Below, piece after piece: positions 10,801 to 24,100 of a stretch of DNA of 64,000 nucleotides. Both the position numbers and the translations under genes were made by a program. This stretch comes from Berghia stephanieae (taxonomy: Eukaryota > Mollusca > Gastropoda > Nudibranchia > Aeolidiidae). The notes beneath the pieces were generated by a model. That model did no database searches, was not told the DNA's origin, and saw only the letters and a list, made by a program, of their open reading frames with translations. Numbering within the stretch: the first letter of the stretch is position 1; the number at the start of each line of letters is the position of its first letter. The stretch covers positions 3,155,251-3,219,250 of the forward strand of contig CM067450.1 in assembly GCA_034508935.3 (NCBI GenBank), in the 5' to 3' direction.

Positions 10801-13800
10801 TATACAGTACGGGTGCAGTCAAGATTTTTTTTCTGGACCCCCTGACCACCAGCAGTGATTGGGTAGCTGGGTCTGTTTGATCTGGCATAAGTACTTTGAA
10901 AGTAAGAAAGGACGGTCTAACGTCCTATCCAAAGGATAGCAAGCAATTGCTATTGTCTGTTTCATGCTATATAAACCAGTATAAACTCCGGCTCCATGGG
11001 CTGAATGGCTCTGAAAGGACACTTATTTTTATATAAATGGAATAAATGTGAGCGGTCTCCTATTGATAAGGTTTCATGATCTTACTCTAGATTGGCCCAC
11101 CTGTCAATTAAGCTATTGGAAGTGATGACTTTTGAACGGATATCTGAAGGTTCGACTCTGTCTGATGTCTGAAGGGAGTTTTCTTCCAGTTGGACAGATG
11201 ACTCTGTCTTGAGCCTTGTGAAAATATTTTTGTCTGATCCATTCAGCTTTAGACTATTTTTCGCCTTACCTAACGTAGGTGGCCCATTGTGGGCAGGGAG
11301 GCACTTACTGTGTCTTCTATCCTCCTATCCCAGTTTTCCAACATGCTTTCTGTCCTTGTCTTGGGGTGAGATTACTTGGTTTTGTCCTGACCCTGGCTGG
11401 GAGGGAAACCGTCAATAAGAATTTTGGGAGGTGATATTTTTTTTTCTTGTAAATCATCTCTTTGTTATGGATTGTATTCTTTTTGTTTTACATAAATAAT
11501 TTGTAAACATTTAAGTGTATTCCTTTTAGTTGGGACATGTGCTTGTGTCTGGATGAGACTTTTATGTGATCTCAAACTAAGTACTTTGATAGTGTGCTCT
11601 TGGAATCTACATGTTTCCAATTTGAACCAATTCCCCTTTGTCTTCCATTTTCTTGGGTGCTTTAATTGTAATTCTAGAACTTTTTACTATCTCATTTTCT
11701 TCATTTTTACTGGTGCTGATATGAAAATAATGTATTGCAAGCGTGGTAAAACAAACAAACAATAACGGAGGTGGTCGTAGAGGAGACATGAGAGATGAAT
11801 TTGCAGAGAGGGCCTTCCATCCATCTCATTCGTGTTGGACTTTCCATCCTTGTCCATTCCTTTACATTATCCATCCAGCAATTCAGACAATTGTTTAATG
11901 CTGTCAAAAACTGGTAAAAAAAATAATTTTTTGAATTGGTCATTTTAATGGAGCAGTGTCTTGACATATTCAAAGGTCAAGCAACTTTAAGCATTGTCTG
12001 TAACAGGATGGGTGACATTGATCCCAAACGTTGGCTGATCCCTTCAGCTCAGATAATGTTTAATTGCTATCAAAAACCTATGAAACGCAAACTGGTAATC
12101 AAGTGGAACAGGGTCTTGTCTTTTTCAAAAGTCAAGCAACTTTAAGCTGTTTTGTTTTTGTTGGGGTTTTTTATGGTCATTCCTTTTTTATTTTTTTTAA
12201 ACAGCGATTATTGTTTCCTGGACTAACTTTCCTTACTAGTCTCGACTCTTGAGAGAATTTAGTGAGAACTAATCACCCAACTTGATGTCTGAAACCAATG
12301 ACAGAGAGCCGAGTGAAATAGACTTTATTCTATCCTATGTAGTCCTTGAGCTTGAGCTTTTATATAGCGCAATATCCACTAAATGTGCTCAAAGCGTTTT
12401 ACAGAGGGTCTCTGACCAACAGCAACACGTAACACTTAGAACGAGACATGGTGCCTGATAGGCGATATTACAATTTTTTTCCGACAGAGACAACGCTATT
12501 TACGACCAGGTACTCATTTTACACCTGAGTACAGTGAGAGAATATGAGTAAAGAGCCTTTTCCAAGGACTCAACTATGCGCCGAGCGAGGCTCAAACCCA
12601 GGACCTTCCGATCCGAAAGCGAGTGTCATACCACAAGATCACATAGCCGCACAATCCTAAACATCTCAAAATGAGTTTTGGGCGACAACTCAGAAAAAAT
12701 TATGTTTATTTTTATCATCTAGTTACAGATTTTTGGATGACAACTCTTCAGTTATTGCAAAGATTGTTTTTATTTATCATCCATCCAGGCTTCTGTCATG
12801 ATTGGGAGTGGTGTGCGACAACATTAAATCCCTACCATGAGTCTAATTCATTGTCGGAAATGATTGCCGATGACAGGCTCATTCGGTTCACACACCACAA
12901 ATGGTATTTCGGACAGGATGGATCTGGTGATATCAGGGCAAAGGGCCATATAGAAGGTCTTATAGATAAGGTTAAGGAGATGGAAAGAAAAAGGGAAGCA
13001 AAGGTTCTTCTGGTAAGTTTGTTTTGTTTTTCAAATGCTTTTGTCACCGATTTCGTCCTTTAGATTTGTCCAACACAGTGAAGACTACAATGAGTGCAAC
13101 TCATACGTCAATATCATTTCTAAGGGCTTACTGATTTCTGCAAGGAAATCAAACCCACAAATCATAGAAATCATAGAAAATAAAAATGAGCATTTATTTA
13201 GAAGTGCTCAAAGCGCTTTAGAAGGTGTCCCTAACCAACAGCAACACGTGTAGCATATAGAACGAGGCATGACACCTGTTAGGCGATATTACAATTTTTT
13301 TCCGACAGAGATAACGCTGTTAACAGCCAGGTACTCATTTTACACCTGAGTACGATGAGAGAATGTGAGTGAAAAGCCTTTTCCAATGACTCAACTTTGC
13401 ACTGAGTGAGGCTCGAACCCAGGACCTTCAAGATCCAAAAGCGAGTGTCATTCCACAAGACCACATAACCGCACAACCCTGAGATACCTGTCCCATCATA
13501 TGAGTGGTGCATTTGTCACTGTCATTCAAGTCACTAATCAAAGGAGAAAATCAGGTAAAAAACATATTCATTAATACTGCAGGTTTCGATACAAGGCAGC
13601 GTGGCTCAGTGGTAGGGTCTTTGCTTCATACCCGAAAGGTACAGAGTTCAATTACATGCCATGCTGTGTGGCCTTAAGCAAGTTACTTCACCCTCTAGCT
13701 CACACTGCAGCTCTGCATTGCGGCTGATACCTGGGTTATTCCAGTCTTCCCTTGGAATACACCCTAAAAACAAATTTCCCCTTAGGGATGAATAAAGGGG

Positions 13801-15042
13801 ATTTTAAATATATATATATATTTTTTTTTGGGGGGGGTTATTTTTACTCTATTTGTGCGGCTATGTGGTCTAGTGGTATGACACTTGCTTTCAGATCAGA
13901 AGGTCCTGAGTTCGAGCCTCGCGCTCGGCGCATAGTTGAGTCCTTGGAAATACTCTTTACACACATTCTCTCACCGTACTCAGGTGTAAAATGAGTACCT
14001 GGCCGTTAACAGCGCTGTCTTTGTCCGAAAAATTGTAATATCGCCTAACAGGCGTCATGTCCCGTCTTGCATGTTAAATGTTGCTGTTGGCCAGGGACCC
14101 CTTGTAAAGCGCTTTGAGCACATTTTGTGGATATTGCGCTATATAAAGCTCAATTTATTTTTTTTATTTCAGGTGACGGCAGACGGCAGCAAGGATTGCC
14201 AGGAGAACCCATCAGAGCAAGAGTCACTGTTATCTCAGCTGCATTACTGTGAGATGTTGGCAGGTTGCCTCATGTTGGCCGACGGTGGATGTCTGGTCAT
14301 CAAGATATTCACCATGTTCGAGGCGGCCACAGTTGGCCTGATGTATCTGCTGAATATTTTATTTGAAAAGGTAAAGGTGGTCACTCACTCACTTCAATCA
14401 GTGTAAAAGTAGTCCTTCAGAGCCACCAGCCCCCCCCCCCCCCTATATTGAAAGATATTAAACAAATGTGACCCTTCGCCACAAAACGGTATTAAGTCGG
14501 GTTGGTTAAGATATTAAAAATTGAATTCATAGCCAGAAATATCAGACTTGTGTTGAGTTTGTATGTTTTATTGAGGAGAATGGATACCATATTGAAGGGT
14601 GCTAATGCCAACAATTTATATTTTTTACAAGTTTAACATTTAATTCGGCTTTTAGGCATATGGTTCATTCCAACATAATACTGTTTTGAGACTATGGGTT
14701 ACAAATATGGTTAAATGTACATCGTTTGGTCAAGTTCAACCTTCCCCACACTTTAGAGAAAGAAAGTACATTGGACAGGTTATTTCGATGTCAAGAAATA
14801 TTTCTTTTTTCTTTGTAGTCCTTCAGAGTCATTGAAAAAAATCTCGGCTGCACGTGGGATCGATCTCGGTACCTTTGTGTGTGAAGCGAGTACTCTACCA
14901 ACTGAGCTATCTGGATCCCCACTTCAGTCAGTGTGGAGCCCTTTAAATCATGATAGAAAGCACACCTTTTAATGTTTAAATGTATAACTATGCTTTCTCT
15001 CCAAATGTCTGTTTAAATATAGTAGTATTTTTATTATTATTG

Positions 15043-15106
<64 letters not shown>

Positions 15107-18100
15107 TTCAAATTTTTCTTAGATAATTTTTTTTTAAATTCACAAAACCGATAGTAAGGGTTTCCATTCTGTTTACATCTCACATAGTTGCCATTGCTAA
15201 AGGTAGAGTCAATTTTCAGGTTGAGTCATGAAAATAAATTGTCATTTTATTGCTTTGATTGCATCTGTTTCTGACAATGTGACCACTCTTATGAAGTCAC
15301 ACTATTGAAGGTTAACAGTTTTGAGGTAGGAAAATAGTTATAACTTGAGAGATATATACAAACAATGAATACACACAGGAAAGCTTTTGTCTCCGCTGAA
15401 AGGATGGTCAGTAATTAAACAATATAGAATGTTTTTTTCTACATGTTAAGTGGTTTTATTCTCTTGAGATTTCTTGTAAAATGCGTTGAAACCATCTATG
15501 GTTATTGCACTCTATGAATGCTCGTTTGTTTTTTTTTGTTTTTATTTTGTTTTTGTTATCTTGAAAGGGGGGATTGTTTTATTTGTCTTCATCATCATCA
15601 TCATTGCCTTTTTCACCCTGGGTCAGGGTACAGGCCACAGACAAACAGATTCCATCCTTCTCTATCCTGAGCTAACTTTTTTATCTCATTCCATGTCTTA
15701 CCACTTCTCTGTATATCAGCTTCTTTAATTTAATTTGTTTTTATGGGGTTTTTTAATTATTTTTTAAAAAGAATTAATTCTCTATGTTATTCAATCTTGA
15801 ACTTGCATGGAAGGTGAACACGATGAAACCGTCAACCAGCAAAAGTGGAAACTCTGAGATGTACGTAGTGTGTACAGGTTACCTTGCCAGTCTGGAAAGG
15901 GATGTGTTGTGGAAGATGCTGACATTGGTCAGAGGTAAGTCTACCTACAAATAATTGGATAGTTGGGTCTGTTAGAATTATGACAGACTGGGTGGCGGGG
16001 ACCTTTGACCTCCTGTGGTGGGCACTTGAAAGTGTCTCAATCTATTGTGTTCACATGTGATTCAGAAATAGCGTTCCAGTCATGGATAGTGCGGGGTGCA
16101 AATGAATATTTGAAGATGTTTGAGTTTGTAGATTGGTGTTTTAGTGTTTTTGAATGGGTTTCTCTTTGAATGCATGAATTTCGTAGTCTATGTCTAGTTG
16201 TCCTGGTAAGATGGCCGTCATTTTGTGTGTATTTTTTAACATAAGAGTTAGTCGATGTTCTTTCTGACTGTCTTCTAAGATGTGTGATCATTTCTGTTAC
16301 TCTGCTATAGGGGCTGTCGTCATTGCAGACAAATCTTGCAGAGAGCACTGGGCAGCTTCAATTGCTTTTATATCAGATTGTAGGTTTAAAGAGATGTAGT
16401 GGGTGGGGTTCCTGGCCTCCCATAGTGGGCAGGGAGGCACTTACAGTGTCTTCTATCCCCTTATAGCTTTTTACCAATTTGCTTTCTGTCTTTGTCTTGG
16501 AATGAGATTTCTTGATTTTTACCTGGCCCTGGCTGGAGTCCTTGGCTGGGAGGGAAAGAGTCAAATACATAGTTACTGTTTTGGGAGATGACAAGTTTTC
16601 CCTGTAAATTGTCTCTCTGTTATGTATTATTATATTTGTTATTTTGAATGTTTTAGTAAGCATTTGAGTGTATTCCTCTTTGTTGGATCTTGTGCTTGTG
16701 CATTGCTGGTATGCTCTTGGAATCTACATCTGATCAATATTTGTTCCCAGTTTCCCCTTTGTCTTTTTTTTTCTTGGGTGTTTTAATTTTAATTCTAGAA
16801 TTTGACTATCCAATTTCCTTCCTTTTTACTGGAACTGATAAAACCTGAATGTGTCGCAAGCACCGTAAAACCTTCAAAACAAAAGCAAACAAACAATAAG
16901 CAAGATCTGATTCCTTCATTTATTTATTGTTCCATTACAAAACTTTTTTATAGATAGTATGCGCTTAGCTAAGAAACTCAAAACATTACCATCCGGAAGT
17001 ATAACGGACCAACACACAAAACTATGTGTAACCTTGAACGTTTATAGTCTGATTAATATTAATACAGTTTTGTTGTGAGAACCACTCATAAACATGGATG
17101 GCAAAAAGCAATAACAAAAACCTAGGTGACGTCATCTTTGTTCTATCTCTATGGGTTTTTTTGTCCTCTTTTCTCCCAGATAAATCTTTCACGTGTTTCG
17201 TGGGAAAGGATGACGTCATGGAGGAGTTTCTCCAGGAGCATCGCCATATCTGTCACACGTATGCTGGATGGCAGTCCAGTACGATAAAGCGTAACTTGCA
17301 TCTGTATGACCTGCCGTCGACCCAAGTTCATCACCAGCTGGATGGGCTGCAGGAGTCTGCCATTCAATTCTACACAGATCTGACAAATGTGGAGTCAGCT
17401 CCCAAGATTAGACGCCTCGCACCGTTTAATAAAGAGGTAAACAAAGAGAAAAGATGTGTGCGGATATGTGGTCTAGTGGTATAACACATGACTTCGAATC
17501 GGAAGGTCCTGGGTTTGAGTCCTGAGCAGCGCATAGTTAAGTCCTTGGAAAAGGCTCTTTACTCTCATTCTCTCACAGTACTCAGGTGTAAAATGATTAC
17601 CTAGCTAAAGTTTATATTTATCATGGGTGGCACAGCTTAATGTTGACTTCATTTGGGCTTGTAGTCCTATAGGTTCATGGTTTGAGCCCCGCTGCTGGCA
17701 GCTCCACACTTTCTCTGAGAGCCTGTAACACGTAATCGCAATTTCTTTTCAACTGGGACAATGCTGTTAAAGACCAGGAACTCATTTTACACCTGCTTGC
17801 CAATCTCTCTCTCTCTCCCAGCCTGGTTGGGGATCCTGACCTCCCATAGTGGGCAGGGGGGTACATACTGTCTCTTCTATCCCCTTATATCTGTTTTCCA
17901 ATATGCTTTCTGTCTATGTCTTGGAATGAGATTACTTGGTTTTCTCCTGGCCCTGGCCGGAGTCCGAGCTGGGAGGGAAACAGTCAAATGCATAGTTATT
18001 GTTTTGGGAGATGATATTTTTTTCCTTGTAAATCATCTCTCTGTTATGTATTATTATATTTGTTATTTTTAATGTATAATGTAAGCATTTGAGTGTATTC

Positions 18101-21100
18101 CTCTTTGTTGGATTTTGTGCTTGTCAGGATGAGACTTATAGGTGATCTCAAACTAAGTACTTTGATATTGTGCTCTTGGAATCTCCATCTGATCCCTATT
18201 TGTTCCCAGTTCCCCTATGTCTTACTTTTTCTTGGATGCTTTATTTGTAATTCTAGAACTTTTTACTATCCCATTTTCTTCCTTTTTACTGGTGCTGATA
18301 TAAGCACGTCTTTTCTTCCCTATTGCTACTGGATGGACCAAGGGGTCAGAAAAAATTATCAGTTGCTAACTGGACCAATACTGGTCTCGTTGTAAAGTGA
18401 GTGCTCTACCAACTGAGCTATCAGACCTTTGATAAAGCAAAATGGTCAGGGTTACCTTTAGAAGGCTGTGTGGTCTTGCGGTATGACACATCCTCGGACC
18501 GGAAGGTCCAGGGTTCAAGTAACACTGGGTGATGCCTAGTTAAGTTCTTAGAAAGGGCTCTTTACTCAAATTTTCACACAATACTCAGGTGTAAAATGAG
18601 TACCAGGCCATTAACAGTTTTGTCTCTGAAAAAAAATTGTAATTTTGCACAATAGGCGCCATGTCTCGTCTTACATGTTAAGTGTTGCTGTTAGCTTGGA
18701 ACCCCTTGTAAAGCACATTGAGCATGTTAAGTGGATATTGAACTGTGTAAATGCTGTAGTTTTTTAATGTTTTTTTTTTTTGGGGGGGGGGGGGGGGGGT
18801 TTATGATCAATTGACATAAGAATTGCCAAATATGATTTTGCTTTTTTAACTAAAAAATATTTTTTTTAGAAACTCAAGTCAGCCTTCTTCAATGTGCTTA
18901 AGTATGGAAGAAACCCGTCGACCCCGTCAACCAAGCAAGTAGCAAATACAGTTCTCCTTATGCAGGCTGTTCTCAGCACAAGAATCTTAAAGGAACCTTT
19001 CATCTGCGACAAAATATCAATGCGTTGTCTTTTGAAGAGAGAATCGGCCTAATGGATTTTCGACAATGTCCCAGCCAGGCTCTGCAATCGGTGTATGAAT
19101 TTTTTTGAAAATTATTTCTTTACTTATGAAATAGAGCAGAAACTCTATCTAATAATATTAATAAATTGTGCTTATGTCACGCATATTCCCATTGGAGGGC
19201 TCTGTGCACTTTACAATAAAATCTTAAGAATAAAAAAAAAGAAACATGAAAACATGACATACAAATATTAGTGACAGGTCTATAGACATATGAAAGTATA
19301 TATATATATATATCGATATATATTGAATCGTGTTGGATACAAATATGGTACGAATAGTGCTCGTAACACACAGTCCTGACGATTTACCAAACTCATATAA
19401 CACACAGTCCTGACGATGGCTGAAAAGGCCTAAAAACATCGATGTAGACTGACTCCAACATTGTGGTAAATATTAAAATAAAATGTGTCACAGGTAACAG
19501 GGGATATAAATAGATATATCAAAATTGTATAATAAGTCGAATTATTAGAAGTGACTGTTTAAAACCAATAAACATATTATAGAGTTCTTGATTTCTAATG
19601 ATTAAATATTAGAATATCTGCTATTTCTAAGAGAATTTAACCGTTAGAATTTTTTAAAAGGATGATAATTATTGTATGCAGATATGAACAAGTGTGTATG
19701 AAAGGCGCCAGACAAAGCAAGAAAGAAAAATACAGGAAAAAAAAAAAAAACTATCACAAAAAATCAGTCTTCCTTGACTGGGGATCGAACCTCAGGCCTC
19801 CTGATTATCAGTCAGACTGCTATCATTACACCACAGAGGCTCCCAATCATTAAAATCCATCCATAAACAAAATAATCTGATTTTATTCTGAGACTTATCA
19901 CTCAACAGTCCTAAAAATCTTGTCACAATCACAAGGCCATTTATCACCTCATTCCTGGAGTGTCACTTGGAGTTTAGCTAAGTACCTACTGAGACGGTCG
20001 ATGTAGACTATTGAAATGAGCTCGCAGAACTTCAGAATTTTTTTCAAGTCTGCATTTACATCACTGGCAATGGTTGAGACAATTTTAACTCCTATATTTT
20101 TTTACACGGGTAAATGTATTACGCTGTGAAACCCTCGCTTGCGTGACACAGCACAAACATTGAACACAAGAGGACGAGGACGAAGACATTTGAGTAGCTC
20201 CATTTATATTCATGCATGCATTGCTGCAGTTTTAATGCAATTAATTTATTCCTATGTATGCTACCTGGAACCAAACTTTTATTTCATACAGTACAAGTCT
20301 CCTGAAAGGCATCTTTTATATACTTACACTCTTACAATATCCGTCTCTGCCATAAATCAAATTACTCATTTAAACTTGAGATAAAAGGGGTAATGCAAGG
20401 TAATGCCTTACTCATGGGCTATACACCAGAATCGGAGTTATGTGACCATTGCCCAGGAACCTCCGTGGTGTCATGGAAGCTTATCTGACCAGTAATCAGA
20501 AGGTCTGAGGATCGATCCCAGTCAAGGCACTGGGTGATGTTCCCGACCTCCCATAGTAGGCAGGGAGGTACTTGCTGTGTCTTCTATCCCCCTATATCTG
20601 TTTTCCAATTTCTTTCTGTCTTTGTCTTGGAATGAGATTACTTAGTTTTTCTGACCCTGGTTGGAGTCCCTGCCTTGGGGGGAAACATTTGAATTTATAT
20701 TTATAGTTTTGGGAGATGATATTTTTTCTTTGTAAATCATCTCTCTGTTATGTACTGTTTTTTTTTTTGTTTTTTTTAACACATGATTTGCAAACATTTG
20801 AGTGTATTCCTCTTAGTGGGATCCTTGCTGGTGTCTGGATGAGACTTTAAGATGATTTCAAACTAAGTACATTAACGTTATGCTCTTGGAATCTACATCT
20901 GTTCCCTATGTGAACCAATTCCCCTTTGTCTTACTTTCTCTGGGGTGCTTTGATTGTAAATCTAGAATATTTTGACTATTCCATTTTCTTATTTCTACAG
21001 CCACTGATATGACCTAAATGTGTCGCAAGTGCTGTAAAACCCATAAAAACAAACAAACCAGTCGAGGCATACTGGGTTTTTTTTTTTGGATGGTTTATTT

Positions 21101-24100
21101 TTCTTGTATTTTTCTTTTTTGTTTTATCTGGCACCGTTTCAACACACTTGTTCAGATCTTTATCCTACTCCCTTATGTCTTACTTACTTACTTACTTATC
21201 CGAACCAGCGACCACCTGAGCTCTAGCCCTTCGGTCTTGTGCCATGACGTAGAAGTTAGACGTCTTTTGTTGTTGTTCCAGGTGATTATAAAGTGTGTTA
21301 CTGATGCTTGGATTTGGTGGGAGGAATGTGCATCTCAGGTCTTCAAGAGGTTGACATTCAAGCAAGTGGTGTGTTACTGTTTCATTGGGGTCCCTTATGT
21401 CTTAATTTGATTCAATCTTGCTTGTATTTTAACAAATATTTGTTTCTACCACCACCCCCCTCCCACACACACACACACACACACCTCTTCTTTGACCTCT
21501 TCAGAGTCAATTTCCAATCGGCGACTGGGAAGTGGAGTGGTGGGCCAGCATGTTGGAAACGGCCTCATTCCCACGAAGGCTGTGGAACTCTAGACTGTGT
21601 GAGGCTCCCCTCTTGGATGACTACAACTTCCTGTTGGAACATTCCCAAGTAAGATGGATTGTTTTTACCTCTTTTGATAATAATCTAATAATAATAATAA
21701 TAATATATACTTTATTCATTTAAAGAAATGGAATTTCGTTTACAGACGTGGCATGCATAAAAATGTATAAACACAAAGTTGATAATCTATGGCGACAATG
21801 TATACATATATATATCGATGGCCCGTTGATCAAACCTCTGAAGTAGCCTCTTTGCGATACTATACTTCAGAGGTTTGATCAACAGGCCATCAATATGCAA
21901 ATGTACAAACATGTAAAAATATACAACCAAGAACCAATAGTGTATCCAATTTGTGAAAGTATTGTTGCCAAATTATGATGATTTTCCAGCTATATGTTGT
22001 TTGTGTTTTGTTTTTTTAAGATAAATTGTCAATATGAATAAGATGAATTAAGTTTTGAAATTCATGTGTAGCAATCTTATGTTCCTTTTATGGCATACTA
22101 ACCATGGCGGCCACAAATACTCGCAGTATATTACTCATTTGCCTTGCGGACGCAAAATCTACAATTTTTTGCACATTTTCAAGATTTTGCAAAGAAAAAA
22201 AAATAATAATTATAATTTTTTTTTAAAACATTAATAAAAAATAAAAAAAGACGGAATTTTTTTTTCTTTTATCTTTTAATTTGATAGCTCGTGTAGAACG
22301 TGAAAGAAAATTATCAAGAGTAGTTTATTTTATTTTTCTCATTTTCGTCCTTTTTACTGGCGCTGATATGACCTTACATTTGTTGCAAGCACCGTGAAAC
22401 CCTTAAAAACAAACAAATACCTTTCTCTTTCGTGAACTAATTATGGGTTTTTAGGAAAATTAATCGCAAATTTTGCTTTTTTAGTTTGCAAAATTTGGGT
22501 GTGTTTTTTTTTTTTGTGCAAAAAACTGCCATGTCAGACTAACGAAAGAGTGATAATGAAGAGGCTTTGGATGGGAACAATGCATTAGTATATGTATATA
22601 TCTGCCAACCTAAAAGATCCCTCTATTTTAAGGAGTATATATTTTAATATAGATTTCAATAACATTTAAAATTGTGTTTGAATTGTTTGTGTGAGAAAGA
22701 AACACACCGTCAAGTACAACTTAGGTGGAAATCTGTAATGGGATAGGTTTCAATGAATTGACTTTACTTTGTGTTTTAGGGGGTCCCAATAGCTCAGTTG
22801 GTAGAGCACTCGCTTTACATTCATTCGAAGGGACCGAGATCGATCCCAGGTGCAGTCGAGATTTTTTTCCAACCCCTGTCCACCCAGGAGTAAATGGGTA
22901 GCTAGATCTGTCAGAAAGTACTTTGCGATAGACTGGCATCCTATTCACAGGGTAGCAAGCAATTGCTATTCCATTTAACACTATAGAAACGGGGATAAAC
23001 GCCCGGCTCCATGGGCCTTACAGCTCTGGACCTTTTTTTGTGTGTGTGTTTAAGTAATGTTGATTATTCTATTTTCATCTTCCAGTATTTAAAAATCCGT
23101 GAGGAGAGACTGGATGAACACATCAGAACCCTTGCCAGTTTGCTACACTTGGTCTTGGAGTCTCTCACTTCTAATAAGCAACACCTGTTCCTCACTCGGA
23201 TGCAGCAGATGCGAGAACATTCTCAACAACAACAACAGCAGCACCAGGGCCATCCAAACCCAGATTTTCACCACCACCAGCAGCAGCAGCAACAACAACA
23301 GCATAAGGATCAACATGATGACTCTCATCACAATGATCAAAATCATCATCATCAAGATTATGATGATGTCAAGACTGACCACCACCATTATAACAATCAA
23401 CAACATCAGCAGCAGCAGCAGCAGGAAGAACAGCAAGGGTCACCACAACCTGTTTACCTAGAGAACACCTTTTCCCAACCTTATCAGACTGTCTCAAGTT
23501 CAAACCACAACTGCTCAAAACCAAGTGACCCTCACAATTCCAGCTCTGAAACCCCTTATTCAAAATTCAATTCTCCTTTAGCACAAAAATCTGATTCCGT
23601 GCCATCTTCACCTTCGAGGTATGACACAGAGACTCTTTCAACACCAAAATCCTGTTCCTCACCAATCTCAGAAAAAGATTGTCCAGAGCCATCATCACCC
23701 CGTAGGAATGATCCTGGCATGCAATCCAATTCTGGTGCTCATCAAGAAAGGTCACCATCACTGAGAAATGATCCAGAGTCTCTCTCAGTCTCAGAGCCAG
23801 ATTGTTTTCTTTCACTTCGCCCACAAAAACCTAACCCTAAACCGTCATCCCCAAGAAGATTTCGTCCTGAGCCACAGTCAAAATGCTATTCTCATCTTTC
23901 ACTTAGTCCTGAAAAACATTATCTAAAACAATCATCACCACAGAGAAATATCCCACACTCACCAAGTAGAGAAAGTGCATTTTTCAAAAGCTCATCACCA
24001 CAGTCAAAATGCTATTCTCATCTTTCACTTAGTCCTGAAAAACATTATCTAAAACAGTCTTCGCCGAGATGTATCCCAGGGTCCAACTCACCAAGTACAG

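Noticed and set aside
16037-16348. 103-residue minus frame ending [13 protein letters not shown]
   Set aside because: As a gene: no start context or splice support. Kept only as a possible LINE remnant.
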